A DNA stretch of 64,000 nucleotides, taken from Uranotaenia lowii. Lineage: Eukaryota; Arthropoda; Insecta; Diptera; Culicidae. The DNA is taken from NCBI RefSeq assembly GCF_029784155.1, contig NC_073693.1:165407104-165471103 (forward strand). The letters run 5' to 3'. A program made the translations under genes and the position numbers. Numbering within the stretch: position 1 is the stretch's first letter; each line of letters begins with the position of its first letter. The notes below the pieces were generated by a model. It saw nothing but the letters and a program-made list of their open reading frames with translations. It did not search any database and had not been told where the DNA came from. Positions 42,597-54,605 of this stretch are shown here, piece by piece.

Positions 42597-43832
42597 TCAC
42601 AGTGAAACAAGTTGAGCACCACTGACTTTCAGTGTGTGCTGCTCGGCTAACTTTTACCCAAAACACAAACACGCAAAACCCAAATCTGTAGCAATTATAA
42701 TTATTTACTTACACACGACGTTTTAAAAACTTAAGCTAGCTTACATAATAACTACTCACGGGCCCGTTTTCCTACTCTAACATCAAACGCACAACAATCA
42801 TATCACAGCTGCTTGGACGGCACAGGTGTATCACAGCTTTAATTTTCGTATTGCAGTCGTATCCGGTGAACTGGCAACCCTGCCAGGCTTCACTGCTTCG
42901 ACGGGCGTACCGCAGCTGCCCGGAGCACTTCCGACGACTTCCGGCTCGATCCGGCGGGCTCTCTCTACGTCCGCAGCTTACTTACGCAAAAACGGGACTC
43001 GCAAAACCAAGATGGCGAAAATCGAGTCCCGAAAAGCGTATTTCTCAGCTCCCAAAAACGACCTGCCGATTGTTACTTTTGGATTCATATAAACTACTTT
43101 TCAGCACAGTAATTTGGCTACTCACCCGCTAGGGGTCGCTTTCTTCCGGCACCTCCAATTCCCAACGTCGGATGGGTGAATCCCAGGGCAGCAGTTCCGT
43201 GCGTACTCTGTAAGGTCGAAAGTGTCTTAACACCATTTGTAGGAGGGGATTTTCAATTTGCTTCACTCACCCTACTACCTGGTTTGCGCTGCTTCAAATG
43301 TTCTTTCGCGCTCTACTTCTCTCAGCACAACGCTAACATCAACCTACGATGAGAGGCGAGTTTTTAGATAAAACACAAAATGAATCCTTACTGCTTTACC
43401 GTTGCTTCCGCACAGGTTGAATCTTGTCGGTGCTGGCTCGGTCGATGCTGCTACGTGTCGCTCACAATCAGTTGTCTGGGATTTGGAGGAATCTCAATTG
43501 GTTTATCTGATCCGATTAAAGTGATCGCGCTGTCTCACCTTTTCACTGAGCAAATCCGGTATATCGTCCTTGATTGGCTTCGGTTCCGGTACTCCAATGA
43601 TAGCAGGCACTTTTTATTCACCGCGATGGCGAATCTAACCGCTTAACCGTTTTCTTGTTCTGGTTGCTTGTTGATGATTGTGGTTGATCGTTGCTCTTTG
43701 TTTATGTTGTTTTCTCCACGTGCGCGTTTGACGGCTACACTCTTATTTCTATACACTCATTCTTTGGTATGTTTTTTACTCACATGGTAGGACTACACGC
43801 TCAAAATAAAATAGCTACACAAACTTAATTAT
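42597..43832. mobile_element. Unclassified 1.24 kb insertion in LOA ORF2
   Basis: AATGCTA occurs on both sides (42590-42596 and 43833-43839), and deleting one copy with the insert rejoins the RT frame (TTVVAFTTRRKT type junction). The inserted DNA is richer in GC near 42830-43070 than the host LINE. I find no clear terminal inverted repeat, LTR or A tail and no protein motif. It could be a non-autonomous DNA element with a 7-8 bp duplication. Confidence 0.65.
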
Positions 43833-45893
43833 AATGCTACAACAGTAGTTTTGGAAGGGTTTATATTCAATCCCTCTTCCCTGCACCAGAATAGTGCGAA
43901 GTTTAGCGCAGATTGCATTCTATTTGACAACACGTTCTCATATTTTCCCCGAACTATTATAACTACGTCATCTGCAAAGCCAATAACTTCGAATCCCATA
44001 GATACAAGTTTGTTTAGGAGGTCATCCACGATCAGTGACCACAACAACGGAGATAGAACCCCACCTTGGGGACATCCCTTCGTTGGAGTGGCACTGATTG
44101 TAAGTCCTCCCAAGCTTGCATAAATGGTTCTATTTATTAGCATGGCACTAGTCCAGTCAACAATTGCTGTGTGGCACCCTCGTCTTTTCATAGCTGATTC
44201 GATTGAGTTGTGAGATGCGTTGTCGAATGCACCTTCAATGTCTAGAAAAGAAGCAAGTGCTATTTCTTTTGCCTCAATGGTCTTTTCTAGTTTTTGTGTT
44301 AAGGTATGTAGGGCCGTAACCGTAGACATCCCTTTTTTGTAAGCGAACTGAAAATTGTTCAGTTTACTTAAGCTAAGATACTGCGATTTAATGTGCTCGT
44401 CAAGTATCTTCTCCATTATTTTCAAGATAATGGATGTCAGACTGATAGGTCTGAATGCCTTTGGTTGGGTTTTATCTTTTTTCCCTGGTTTTGGGATAAA
44501 GATAACACGCACCTTTCTCCACTGTGTGGGAATATGACAAAGTGTCATACTGGCGACGAACATCTCAACCAAGGCAGGTGTTACCATTTGGTTTGCTTGC
44601 TGTATTTGGATTGGTATAATCCCATCTTCACCAGCAGCTTTAAATGGCTCGAATGTACTTATTGCCCAGTTAACCATTGACGGTGTAAAGATTGCGCGCG
44701 ATTTGCGAAGAGCATCATCACGTCTGACATTCCGATTGTGTTGTTCAGCCGGAGTGTCCTTAATCTCTAGACCTTCGATGGATTCTGGGAAATGAGTACT
44801 CAGCAGTAATTGAAGCGTTTCTTTCGGGTCTGAAGTGAACTCCCCGTTATTTTTCTTCAATTGACCCAGTCCATTTGAGTGTTCTTTAGATAGAACTTTC
44901 TGGAGCCTGGCAGCTTCTGGCGTAGATTGAATGGTATCACACATGTGTCTCCAACTACTCCTTTTAGCTTTTCTAATGTGTTTGTTGTACTCAGTTAGGG
45001 ACTTACGATAGTCATCCCAGTTTGAGTCAGCTTTTGCTTTGTTGAAAAGTCTCCTTGTTGTTTTCCTTAACTTTTCGAGTTGTCTGTTCCACCTCTAGCT
45101 GCTTTGTTGTTCGTATTTTCACATCCAACAAAGGTTTGCAAGCTTCAAGTGTGTGTTTGTAGAGACTCCAGTTGGTGTTCCTGGGGTCTCTATAAACGTC
45201 CCTGATTATTTCCCCTCCCACTATATCGAATGTAATATGTCTGTGATCAGACAGTGATTCTTCATCCGATACCTCCCAGTTTTTTATTTTTCCTAGGAGT
45301 AGTGGTGTACATAGAGTAAGGTCGAGGACTTCTTGTCTGTTCGTCGTTACAAACGTAGGTTTGCTTCCCTCATTACAAATTTCAATATTGTTTTGTGAAA
45401 GAAACTCTAATAAGGACTCACCTCTAGTGTTGATATCTGTACTTCCCCACAGCGTGTGATGTGCGTTAGCGTCGCAGCATATGAGAAACTGCTGGTTAAG
45501 TGCCCGGCATTTTCTCATATATTCTACTACCATCGGTGGGGGTATATCGGTGCTATCTCCGGGAAAATACGCTGAAGCTACACTCACCGTGTGCTTACCT
45601 TTCGGTGTTGGTACTTCTATCCGTATAGCCGTGATGTCTCCGTCGATAAATTCTGAAAAGGGAGTAAATTTAATTCTTTTGTTAACTAGTAAAGCAGCCC
45701 TCGGGTGAGCGCTTCGTTCGTCGTAGAGAATCTTACCATTAGGCGTATAAAGCCCTTGTACCTTACCCTTGTTAATCCAAGGTTCCTGGATAAAGGCAAG
45801 GTCCAGGTTTTCGGAGACGAATCTTCTCAGTAGTGTACTCGAGGCTCCCACAGCGTGGTGAAGATTCGCCTGAACACACTTTAAGGTGTTCAT
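43833..45893 (-). pseudogene. LOA-like ORF2, 5' part (endonuclease and RT)
   Basis: The ATG at 45893 overlaps the ORF1 stop as ATGA. The endonuclease has MNTLKCVQANLHHAVGAS, AFIQEPWINKGK, ICCDANAHHTLWGS and SLSDHRHITFD, all intact. A one-base frameshift near 45100 moves the frame to one reading EKLRKTTRRLFNKAKADSNW. RT then continues with FEPFKAAGEDGIIPIQIQQA, FLDIEGAFDNAS, KGCPQGGVLSPLLWSLIVDD and the catalytic GFADDVVIIV, to the insertion boundary. Confidence 0.87.
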
Positions 45894-47527
45894 TTCTGTG
45901 GTTTTTTGCCCAGGGAGGTGGGGCAAGACACCGGCTTTTTGCCATTTGCATATGTTTGTTTGTCCCGTCTCGGTTTACTCCATGTGCTTTGGGTTGTTGG
46001 AGCTGTTTTGGCAGCTTTGAATTTGATATTTGCAGGTTTGTTAGAGGTATCTTTATCTCTAGAACTGCTCTTTCCACTCGGGCCTGGTTTTTGTTGATCT
46101 TGTTCCATGGTAAGGCCCAAGTCCAACGTGCCAGTCCCTTCCGGTAAACGATTCGCACAGGATTTACTGAGGCTATCTACCTCTTTCTCGCTGATCCCGG
46201 GGTCTGGTCCCTGGTCCATAGATTGGCCCTGGTCCTTTGACTCCGGTTCATTGAGATCGAGAGTTGCCACAGTATCTCCTTTACTTATCGACTCTCCTTC
46301 TATGGAATTGACCTGATCTATTGCCGACTGGTCCTTTACAAGGCCCTGTCTAGGCAGCCCAGGTCGTTGAGCAATTCTTTTGATGTTGCTACCTGTTTCA
46401 ACCCTGCTTTCAATCCTCCGGTTTACTTTCCAGATTTTACTGGAACCAAAACCGTAGTAGATCACGAAATTTCTTTTCTCCAGCTCCTTCATTGAAATCT
46501 CGTCTACAGTGAAGACCACTTCGAGAGCTTCGTTCCGTTTTTGGACATCGTAAAATCTCCAGCTTTCGGTGCTCAACTCTTCGTTTTGGCTTTCGATTGT
46601 AGCCTGAACTGTACCGATATCGTCCTCGGCAGCTCCAGGTAGATGAGCCTTCAGGATCTCTGATCTGGGAATTTGATTGTCCCCGACAGCCATTAGCTCT
46701 GCACCTGTCCACGGCTTCATTGATGGTATGACTTTTTTTAGCCAGTCCGATGTGGCCTGGTCAAGACAAGTCACTACCATGAACCCAGATTTGAATGAGC
46801 ATTGTGCGAATTTCGGTTTCAGTCTCTCAAGCCTTTGGCCAAGAACTGCCTTTTTTATCGCCTGCTGTATCATTTTGAGTTGTTCCGTCGTCAACTGTGT
46901 GACCGGGTAGTTTTTAGCGAGTATGCCTACCCTAACAGAACTGGCTACCTCTTTGTAAGAAGGCCTTTTCTTGTTTTCACCCGATCTCACTGGGTGGTTG
47001 GCCCCATAAGATCGTCCATTTGACGTTTTGTTCTGTGTCCGAGTTTGTTTTTGCTCTTTCGGGTCTTGTCGTTTTGTTGGGGCGTTTGGCCCCTTAGCTC
47101 TTTTGGCCTTCGACTTTTCCGCACTACATGAGGCATCCTTGTCCCCACTGCGGGCCCGTTTTGCACTTTTGGCAGGGGGTGTAGATTTCGCAGTAGTTAA
47201 TAGGCGCATTGCCTCTACATATGGCACGTTTTTCGCGATGAGCTTTCTTAGTCGTCTCTTCGCCGCACCACTAAGTTGCCGTGTATCAAGGTTTTTCGGT
47301 TTGATCGGCGTTTGCATCTCCTTGATGGTGACATTAACCCCATCGTCATTGCTCTCGTCATCTCCTTCCGCGGGCGAATCTAAAGCGGAGGAGGAAATGG
47401 ATGGCACTCCTGTGAAAGACTCGTTTGAGAGCTGTGCTACGAGTTCACTTTCGTTCGTATCCATGGTTTCCGGCTGAGACGAGCAGTCGGCACTCGTATT
47501 GTTTTGATTTTGTTTGTTTGTGTACAT
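45890..47527 (-). CDS. LOA-like LINE ORF1
   Basis: 545 residues from the first ATG (47527, MYTNKQNQNNTSADC); a GTG four codons upstream is in frame but unlikely to be used. The frame is uninterrupted. The N-terminal half is acidic then Lys/Arg-rich (SAAKRRLRKLIAKNVPYVEA; KRARSGDKDASCS). A folded core at about residues 225-370 contains LGQRLERLKPKFAQCSFKSG and ELMAVGDNQIPRSEILKAHL. The C-terminal third is Gly/Pro/Asp-rich. No CCHC knuckle is present. The role is presumably RNP assembly. The stop TGA at 45890-45892 overlaps the ORF2 ATG. Confidence 0.85.
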   Translation of the reverse strand: MYTNKQNQNNTSADCSSQPETMDTNESELVAQLSNESFTGVPSISSSALDSPAEGDDESNDDGVNVTIKEMQTPIKPKNLDTRQLSGAAKRRLRKLIAKNVPYVEAMRLLTTAKSTPPAKSAKRARSGDKDASCSAEKSKAKRAKGPNAPTKRQDPKEQKQTRTQNKTSNGRSYGANHPVRSGENKKRPSYKEVASSVRVGILAKNYPVTQLTTEQLKMIQQAIKKAVLGQRLERLKPKFAQCSFKSGFMVVTCLDQATSDWLKKVIPSMKPWTGAELMAVGDNQIPRSEILKAHLPGAAEDDIGTVQATIESQNEELSTESWRFYDVQKRNEALEVVFTVDEISMKELEKRNFVIYYGFGSSKIWKVNRRIESRVETGSNIKRIAQRPGLPRQGLVKDQSAIDQVNSIEGESISKGDTVATLDLNEPESKDQGQSMDQGPDPGISEKEVDSLSKSCANRLPEGTGTLDLGLTMEQDQQKPGPSGKSSSRDKDTSNKPANIKFKAAKTAPTTQSTWSKPRRDKQTYANGKKPVSCPTSLGKKPQK

Positions 47528-47895
47528 ATTTGATCCCACGAGTTGCTAGGGAAGTAACGGTCAGCCGTGTCAGTGCCCTGCTATGACACAGTAAGGGCTG
47601 TATACTGTGGGGTGCGCCCTGGTGCCCCACAGGTTCCGTTAGCGACTGAGATTCCCTCCAGCCATACATCCTATCGTCACGGTGCCTTAGGATTGGGGCA
47701 CCTCCTCACTTGGCTATTGTCGGTTTGACAACATTGCCCGGGCTTCGCCGCCAGCTGCGTATAGACTTTTAGCTGGCTGTCATTTGTGATCATATGACTC
47801 GTGGAGGCGTGAGGTAGGAGCGAGTGAGGACCAGAATTATGTTTGTCATTCCTTCCAGATTGTCAACTCACCATTTGAAGCCCAAATGATTTAAT

Positions 47896-49680
47896 AATTC
47901 AGGTGTTCGATTTTTAAGTTCCTATTTGAAAGAAGAAGTTTTGAAAGAGTGTAAACAAAAACGGCGTGCTTCACAGATGCACTTTGGACCTAATTACCTT
48001 TTTTATCCTCCGTGGTTTAATGGTAACTTGTGTTTTTGGGTTTGTTATTATAATCCCATCCTTTCTCTTGTTACCGATAGTTAGCAGCAGCCGTCTGATC
48101 CACTACTCTTGCAGTATATGAGGTCATCCAAAATTTTTGGGTTCCCTGTTACTTTTTGCAAGGTATCTACTCAATTTCCTACGCGACTTTATGTGTAGAA
48201 TGAAAATCACTTGATTTTTGAAGATTGCAAAAACATCAAGTTATAAATGAGAGTCAATTTTTTGAAATTTACATTTCTTTGAATTTCAAACACAAAAAGG
48301 TATTTTAATTTGTTTTTAATCATGCATGCATTGCCAGGTACGGTGTAACAACATGTTCGATTTTCCCATTGAAGAAGTTTCAACTCCAATTTCGACAGCC
48401 GCACAAGTTGCAGGTAGGCACTTTTGTTTGCCCTTTAAATGGATATCTTTTTTTGGTATTTCAATTCTGACTGCTTCAGGGATAGGCAGGGGGATGTAAC
48501 CTTATCGCCTGCACAGAATTGTACCGAACATCTGGTTGGCTAAAAATAACTTCCATTTCCGCATGCCCAATTTCCGCTCTTCTCCAGCTTCCAGCGTACG
48601 TCGCATCGTCGTCGTCGGTTGTCAATAAGCAGCGACGAGTTCCTGTGAAGTGAGTCAATTTGAATTTTCACCTGTGCACATCCTGAAAGAATGCTTAATG
48701 CGTTAACATCATTATCGCAAAAGTTTTTTTTATATCACTCGTCTTCTCCCTTTGTGTGATTCTGTTTTGAAATGTAAATAAAATCACATCGCAATTTAAA
48801 TCCAGTTCATGAACTCATTCGATGCTCAATTGGCAGTTTTAACAGTGGATTTAAATATATGCAATAAACGTCAACAAAGATTTCTTCGGATTAAAAAAAA
48901 TATATGCAACACTGAAATTTATTATTTTACTAGGTAACAAACATTTTGGTTTTCATTTTTTTTAACATTTTTCCATGACTTCGTACATTTTATGACACAA
49001 GTTTAGGTAAAAAAAGATCATTCCAAAAAACTTGCAAGAAAATGCGGGAAACTATTGATTTTTGCCCTCGGCAGGTACCGTGAAGCTAAAGGTTCAACGG
49101 TTTTGTTGAATTAAATTTTCCACCATAAGTGTCAATGAATAATTTACAGTTCGAGCATCTAGCTTTGTTTCACATGCGATGATGGCTATGTATGTACATT
49201 TTTTCCGACAAGAAGATGATATGCGATAACCCATCGCATCGGTTTCAGTATTACAATTTATCGGTTGACCTGGAAAGGGCGAAGAACTTTGTATTTTACC
49301 AACTTACCTTTTCACAATGTTGGAAGTCGACTTAAGATAAATAAGCCAAATTTCGCATGGTTTTTCAGCTTTTATGTTGCTATGCTCAATCTTTAGTTCA
49401 TGGGCATATATTTTTTTGGTATCTGAATCCCAAAATCTCTTCTCTTAACTGTGTTAAAATTTTAAATAACAGATTGGAGGTTGTTTAACTTGTCCCATTT
49501 GTTATTCCTTTTTTTTTTTGTTATTTCAAGCCACAGACACAGAACATTTAACAATTTATTAAAATACTTATATATGGTTGATTGTATATTTTATTCAGCT
49601 TTTTATTCAAATATGTGTTTCAATGGACTCTTTTTTTTTAAATTTCGCACTGCAAGTTTCCGCTTGTGGAGCGAATCTCG
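47896..49680. other. Unassigned AT-rich sequence
   Basis: No recognisable coding frame. A 60-codon frame (48476-48658 -) lacks motifs. Confidence 0.4.
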
Positions 49681-49689
49681 CTTGGCTTA

Positions 49690-50860
49690 CTGCGAAGGAC
49701 CCGTCCATGGGGGGGGGGGGGGGGGAGGGGGTGGGTTTCGAAATTCAAATTCAAACAAAAATAAAAACAATACCAAAAATACACAAGAAATAAGAAAATT
49801 GATTTCTTAATTTTTTTCTTATTTATAGTTATCACACAAACTATGGAAAAACAAATGGAAAAATATCATAACAAGCATTTTTGAAATTTCTGATTAAAGT
49901 TTTAACAAAATTGAATTCATTTAACAAAGTTTGTCCGAACCTGTAAAACGATAAGATTTTTGCTTTAACAATATTTCAATTTCAATTTGATTTAAAATTT
50001 TATTAAAAATGGGGAAAAGTATACAAATTGAAAAACTCTATAACTTTTTCGCAGAACTCAAAACTTATTGAAGTCTTAAGGAAAGTTGAAAATTGATTTA
50101 TTCCTTAATTTTTAGATATTGTGTTTTTTTTAAGTTTAGTCTATAAGTCAAAATTAGCTTTTAAATCATTTGCACCTCGAAGGATGGTAATTTTGTGGCC
50201 TTGTGTAACTTATCAAAACGTTTTTGAATGTGATGTTGAGCATTTAGAAGAACGAGAAACACAAAATATAATTGAAACTGAAATTGGTTTTTTAAAGAAT
50301 ATTTCATTTCAGCAAATTTTTTTGTAAATGAAATTTTTTAGTTATAATGTAGAGAATACCAGGTTTTGGATTTTAATTTGCTAAATCTGATGACCATCGT
50401 GAGTTATAATACAGGGCTTCCAACTTGTTTATGTATAGCATTAGTATTCGATGAACTAATTTTGAAGTTAAAATGGTTGGTTTCAAATTCTGAAATTGTT
50501 TGGTTACATTCTGAATAAAAACCCATTCTAAAGACGAGATGGGATTTTTGTATGTCATGTTAAGAGTTTCAATGCAAAAGGTTGATGAATTGAAAATCAA
50601 AATTTACAATTAAAAATTAGTTTAAATTCGTGAACGGAATATATGGATGTATGTATATGTCTCAAGCCTAGGATTATTTAAAACTAATTTCCGCCGGAGG
50701 CTAGAAAAATTTCTTACTTTCTTGCTAACACTTATTTAACACCTTTTAAGATTAAGTGATTTCTCTTAACTACTGCAAAAATTTTACTTGGAAAAAATCT
50801 TCATGGGGGGGGGGGGGGTTAAACCCCTAAAAACCCCCCCGTTCGCACGGCCTTGGTATC
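49690..50860. repeat. Region bounded by two G tracts, possible non-autonomous element
   Basis: A run of about 17 G at 49709-49725 follows TGCGAAGGACCCGTCCAT. A run of 14 G at 50805-50818 is followed by AACCCCT and C7 and then GTTCGCACGGCCTTGG. Read inverted, the right edge (CCAAGGCCGTGCGAACGG then G) loosely mirrors the left edge. The interior is AT-rich with no coding frame. I offer this as a possible element, not a firm one. Confidence 0.35.
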
Positions 50861-51107
50861 TACCACTCCATAGTAGTTGGCTCGTGCTGATCAAAAATTT
50901 GCTATGTGATGATAACGCTTCTTAATAAAATTCTACTCGCTCATTTTCACCATGTTTCATTTCTTCTAACTTTCTATCCGTCTAAAAAAATTCATAATTC
51001 TGAAATGTTCTTTATTAAAAAGTGTGACTTTTTTTTACCGATAAGGCCAATAGACAAATTTTAACATATATTTTTAAGTTGTTCTTCCTTTCGTGTTCCC
51101 CCTTACC
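50861..51107. other. Unassigned sequence
   Basis: No recognisable feature. Confidence 0.4.
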
Positions 51108-51470
51108 TTAGGCTATTTTTTGAATGCGAATTCCAGTTTGTATTTGTATTTTACTGCATCTGACAGTATTGTCTAGTGATAAATTCAAGATTCTTATTAG
51201 CTTTGAATAGAATAATCCTGCTAAAACTTGATTTTTTATTTCATCAAGAGTGACTCCAAGGTTCGTGAAGGAAAACACTCTTTCTAATGGTTCCCCAGAT
51301 ATTTGAAAATTACACGTGATAGGACTAGACTTTCGTGGTGAACGAGATAATCGCACACTTAGGTATACTTATGATTAGATGGTTCATTTTACACGAGTTG
51401 ACAAACTGGTCAATCAAATTATTTAGATTTCGTTTAAAAAACAGGAAAATGTTTTCCCGGTAATTTCGAG
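51108..51470 (-). pseudogene. LINE reverse-transcriptase fragment
   Basis: On the minus strand, pieces read LNNLIDQFVNSCKMNHL, then RSPRKSSPITCNFQISGEPL and RVFSFTNLGVTLD. The order (LNxxKC-type strand, FSRK, then DLGV) is that of the RT region after the catalytic ADD in Jockey/CR1-type LINEs. A frame break lies near 51360. No other domain is visible nearby. Confidence 0.65.
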
Positions 51471-51941
51471 GTTTCAAGAGCGGGATCTAAGTAAACTGCA
51501 AGAGCTGTAAAATGTCAAATTTGTAAAAACTTATATGATAAATATTGCGAATTTTACCATACTTTACCAAGTCTGTTACCAGCATATGGCTCGAGGAGTA
51601 CGACATTATCGGACACGTTTTTTTTTTAAAAAATCGGAACTGTCGAACTCGCCAGTGAAATCCTTTTTCTAAGTAGTTCACAAGCTCCAAAATTTTGTTA
51701 ATTGTTGTCTAATCTCAGCCTCGTATGGTGTCAGTATCAGTATGTTCATTAACAATCACAGACAGACATATAGGACACTTAAAACAAAATCAGCAGAATT
51801 TTTCGCAAAGTGATAGCATTGCCATCTGTTGCCGGCATTGCGGGACAATTCATGGGAGCTTTTCATCAACATGCCCTCTAGCCTAAAATTTCAACACATT
51901 TCAAGCTTTTTCATATTGGCGCACTAGTGCCTGTCTATCCA
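51471..51941. other. Unassigned sequence
   Basis: No recognisable coding frame or repeat boundary. Confidence 0.4.
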
Positions 51942-52380
51942 CCTTTCTTTCAAATTTCTATAGCTTAGCTTAGCTTAGCTTGAGCTTAGCTTGATTGACT
52001 ACTCATATCCACCTTAAATCATTGAACTCGAAATGCTTCATCACAGGTTGTTTTTTTTTTTAAATCGATTCTAGAGGAACTTCTTTTTTTACATTTATTT
52101 TCCAACTATACATTTCGAATTCAATGATCGCTGGCGTGGCTAAGCAGAACAATGGTTGCTACTCCGTGATTGATCGAGGCCATCAGCTTTGTGCAAGATC
52201 CAAAAGAATGGTGCTTGGGATTAGCAGCCGTTCTCATTGTACAAAACTAATGCTCTCCCTTTTTTATATGATTAATAACGACGCCGGCCACGTCCTAGTA
52301 GTCAATGGGGGGAAGGGAAGGATTGTTAGTAAGATACTCTTCAAGTTCAACTGGCAACCTCAACCTGCATACTCAAAAAA
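51942..52380. repeat. TTAGC tandem repeat and associated repeat-like block
   Basis: A short TAGCTTAGCTTAGCTTGAGC array at 51961-51995 heads a block of mixed composition ending in an A run at 52375-52386. The A run and the low AT content suggest a retroposed or dispersed repeat. A 21-bp segment just upstream (51942-51962) recurs at 57090-57110. The family is not identified. Confidence 0.35.
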
Positions 52381-52767
52381 AAAAAATTGAAATAGTCAGA
52401 ACCTGAAATAGGTTAGTAACACAAACTATGGAAACCGTCTATACGTCTGCGAATCCATATTCAAGTATCCAAGGAAGGGGTTGTGTTAGTTGGTTAAAGG
52501 TAAAGATCTGGATGCATTTTGGTGAATGGTGCGATCATGTTTGTCCTACACTTCCTACGCTCCTAGACATTTCCTAAAGAAACTTCTATTTCTATGAGGC
52601 ATTTCATAAACGTCCAATTAAAATGGAGAGAGTAATATAATGGAAGCAAATTAATACTAGCCAACTTTTTTCCTAACCTTGATCCCAGTTGAAGCAAAGA
52701 GTTTGGAAAAGGGCTTTAATGGTTGAAGACAGAAAGCAACTAAAAATGGATTACGTTATAATATTAA

Positions 52768-53494
52768 GGGGGGGGGGGGGGAGGGGGTAGGGTCTAACGG
52801 GTAAAAAAACACCATTTCCACGATTTTTTTCTAGAGCTATCGTTCAAACAAATGTATTCAAATTTTTTATACTATTCAAAGCATTGTTAAAAGAACATTT
52901 AGTAAAATTTAGAAAAATATTGAAAAATGAGCCGGTGACGGAGCACTTTCGAGGATGCCTTTTAGAAAACAGGATTTGCGGTGGACACTGTATCTCAGCA
53001 CAGAATCATCTGAAGTCAAAAAATCAGAGCAAAATATTTTTAATAGATGTTTTTCTGGACCCCAACGTTTTTATTTAACTTAAAAATTTTTTTATGGAAT
53101 TTTTGTGGCTGTTTGAAGTAAAAACTACGATTTTTCACGAAAAAATCCGCCATTTTTTATCTGTAAAATCTCCCCAAAGTAAAAAAAAAAGAAAAACGTT
53201 GGGGTCTGGTATTTTATATGTAGAAAATATGTTCCAAATTTGAAAAGAATCGGATAAGTAGTTTTCAAATGACGATGTCCACGGACTTTAAAAATGTGCT
53301 TTCGAGAAAAACGCGTTTGAAGTTTCTGCTCTTACTTTCTTGCAGTATTAGATAGGAGGAGATAAAGGCCTATAATTTCTACAGTTTTGCTTCAATTGAC
53401 TTGAAAATTTGACACAACATTCTTGAAATGTTTCACAATAAGAAAATAAAAAAAAATCGATTTTTTCAAAGTGTTAGACCCTACCCCCTCCCCC
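52768..53494. mobile_element. TTAA-flanked MITE with G-rich termini
   Basis: TTAA occurs at 52764-52767 and 53495-53498. Inside, the left end is a 13-G run then AGGGGGTAGGGTCTAAC. The right end, inverted, is GGGGGAGGGGGTAGGGTCTAAC. About 25 bp of inverted repeat plus a TTAA duplication fit a piggyBac- or Kolobok-type non-autonomous element. The interior is AT-rich and non-coding. Confidence 0.8.
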
Positions 53495-53498
53495 TTAA

Positions 53499-54605
53499 GC
53501 CAAAAAAAATTTCCAAACTGTTTCCTATGCTTAATGCCTTTTTGAAAACTCTTTGATTGACCACATCTGCTTCTTTGCCTCATATTGTAGAAGTTTTTAG
53601 AGCTTCAATGCCTCAAGAATACACAGTAATGTTTTGAATAATCAATAAGAGGCTGACACTGTTTATTTAGAAAAAAATTAAATCAATGTTATCATCAGGA
53701 AACTAAGGAAATTCCAATTCGGATCGATGATGTATTGACTTTGAGATATGGTAATCGCATTGTTCTGTTTGGGAACCACTGTACTGTAGCATAAACCCGA
53801 GTTAGAGAAGCGGAGGTATTGGGAGATCAACAATAAAGAAATTGATCTGCTGATGTTACTATACTCGCATCTCCTAGGTCTAGTCCCATGCATGTCCTTT
53901 CCTTCCACCGTACACGAAGAATAGGCGCCGTCATCGGAGGAATAGATCATCGATGACCAGCAATGATCATTCGGGCGAGTGATAAGAGCGTGAGCTCCTG
54001 ATAACAATACGATTGCTTCGAGCAATGCCCATTACAACTGCAGAGCCGCGAACGACTGAACCGACGAGCGATCCACCAGTTGACCGGGCCGGGCATTAAA
54101 AGGCTTTCTTAAAGTTAGATTTTAAGTTGAAATTAGCGTCAAGTGAAAATCCGCTAATATATATTGTAACGTTAAGCTTATTCACGAGTTAGTTTCAATT
54201 GCTCCGAGAAACTCATCTTCCAAGGGGAAGAATTGCATGCTGCACGACGACCACTGGCTGAATTTTTTGGGCTCCAACGACGGTTGGCTTCCAGGTCAGA
54301 CAAGCCATCCCCTGACGGATATTCTGGTACCAGGTTTGTGATAATTGGCCCATCTGGACCCAAACACGTATAAAATTTGTATTAGTTCACTCGGAGAATC
54401 ACCAGTAAATTAAACTATGTGAATGAAATATTTTCTTATTTCTTAGTTATAAAAATGTAAAAAAATAAACAAAACTTATATTGAATCATATTTTGCTGAG
54501 ATTTCTCCAGGGTACTCACATCTTTTTAACGATTTGGATGTGTTTACGGTTTTTCTGAAAATTTTATAATAAATTTTAAAGAAAATGTATGTCAAATAAC
54601 AAATT
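53499..54605. other. Unassigned region, possible LTR-element remnant
   Basis: Between 53700 and 54370 the composition is less AT-rich than the flanks. Minus-strand frames (53678-54025, 54178-54363) start MLEAIVLLSGAHAL and MGPDGPIITNLVPEYPSGDG, which I do not recognise. An old LTR retrotransposon fragment is one possibility. Confidence 0.3.

Larger units (their letters stand above)
40981..47884 (-). mobile_element. LOA-like LINE, nearly full length
   Basis: The minus strand carries a 5' UTR, ORF1, an overlapping ORF2 and an A tail (T run at 40981-40991). AATGATTTAA flanks it at 40971-40980 and 47885-47894, so both ends are present. ORF2 has endonuclease, RT and RNase H, and ORF1 has no CCHC knuckle; this layout and the endonuclease style (QANLHHAVGASS, IQEPWINKGKVQGL) best fit the LOA clade. 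It is disabled by a frameshift near 45100 and by an insertion at 42597-43832. Confidence 0.8.

Noticed and set aside
45833..47477. Several + strand frames of 60-150 codons
   Set aside because: They are shadows of LOA ORF1 and ORF2 on the opposite strand.
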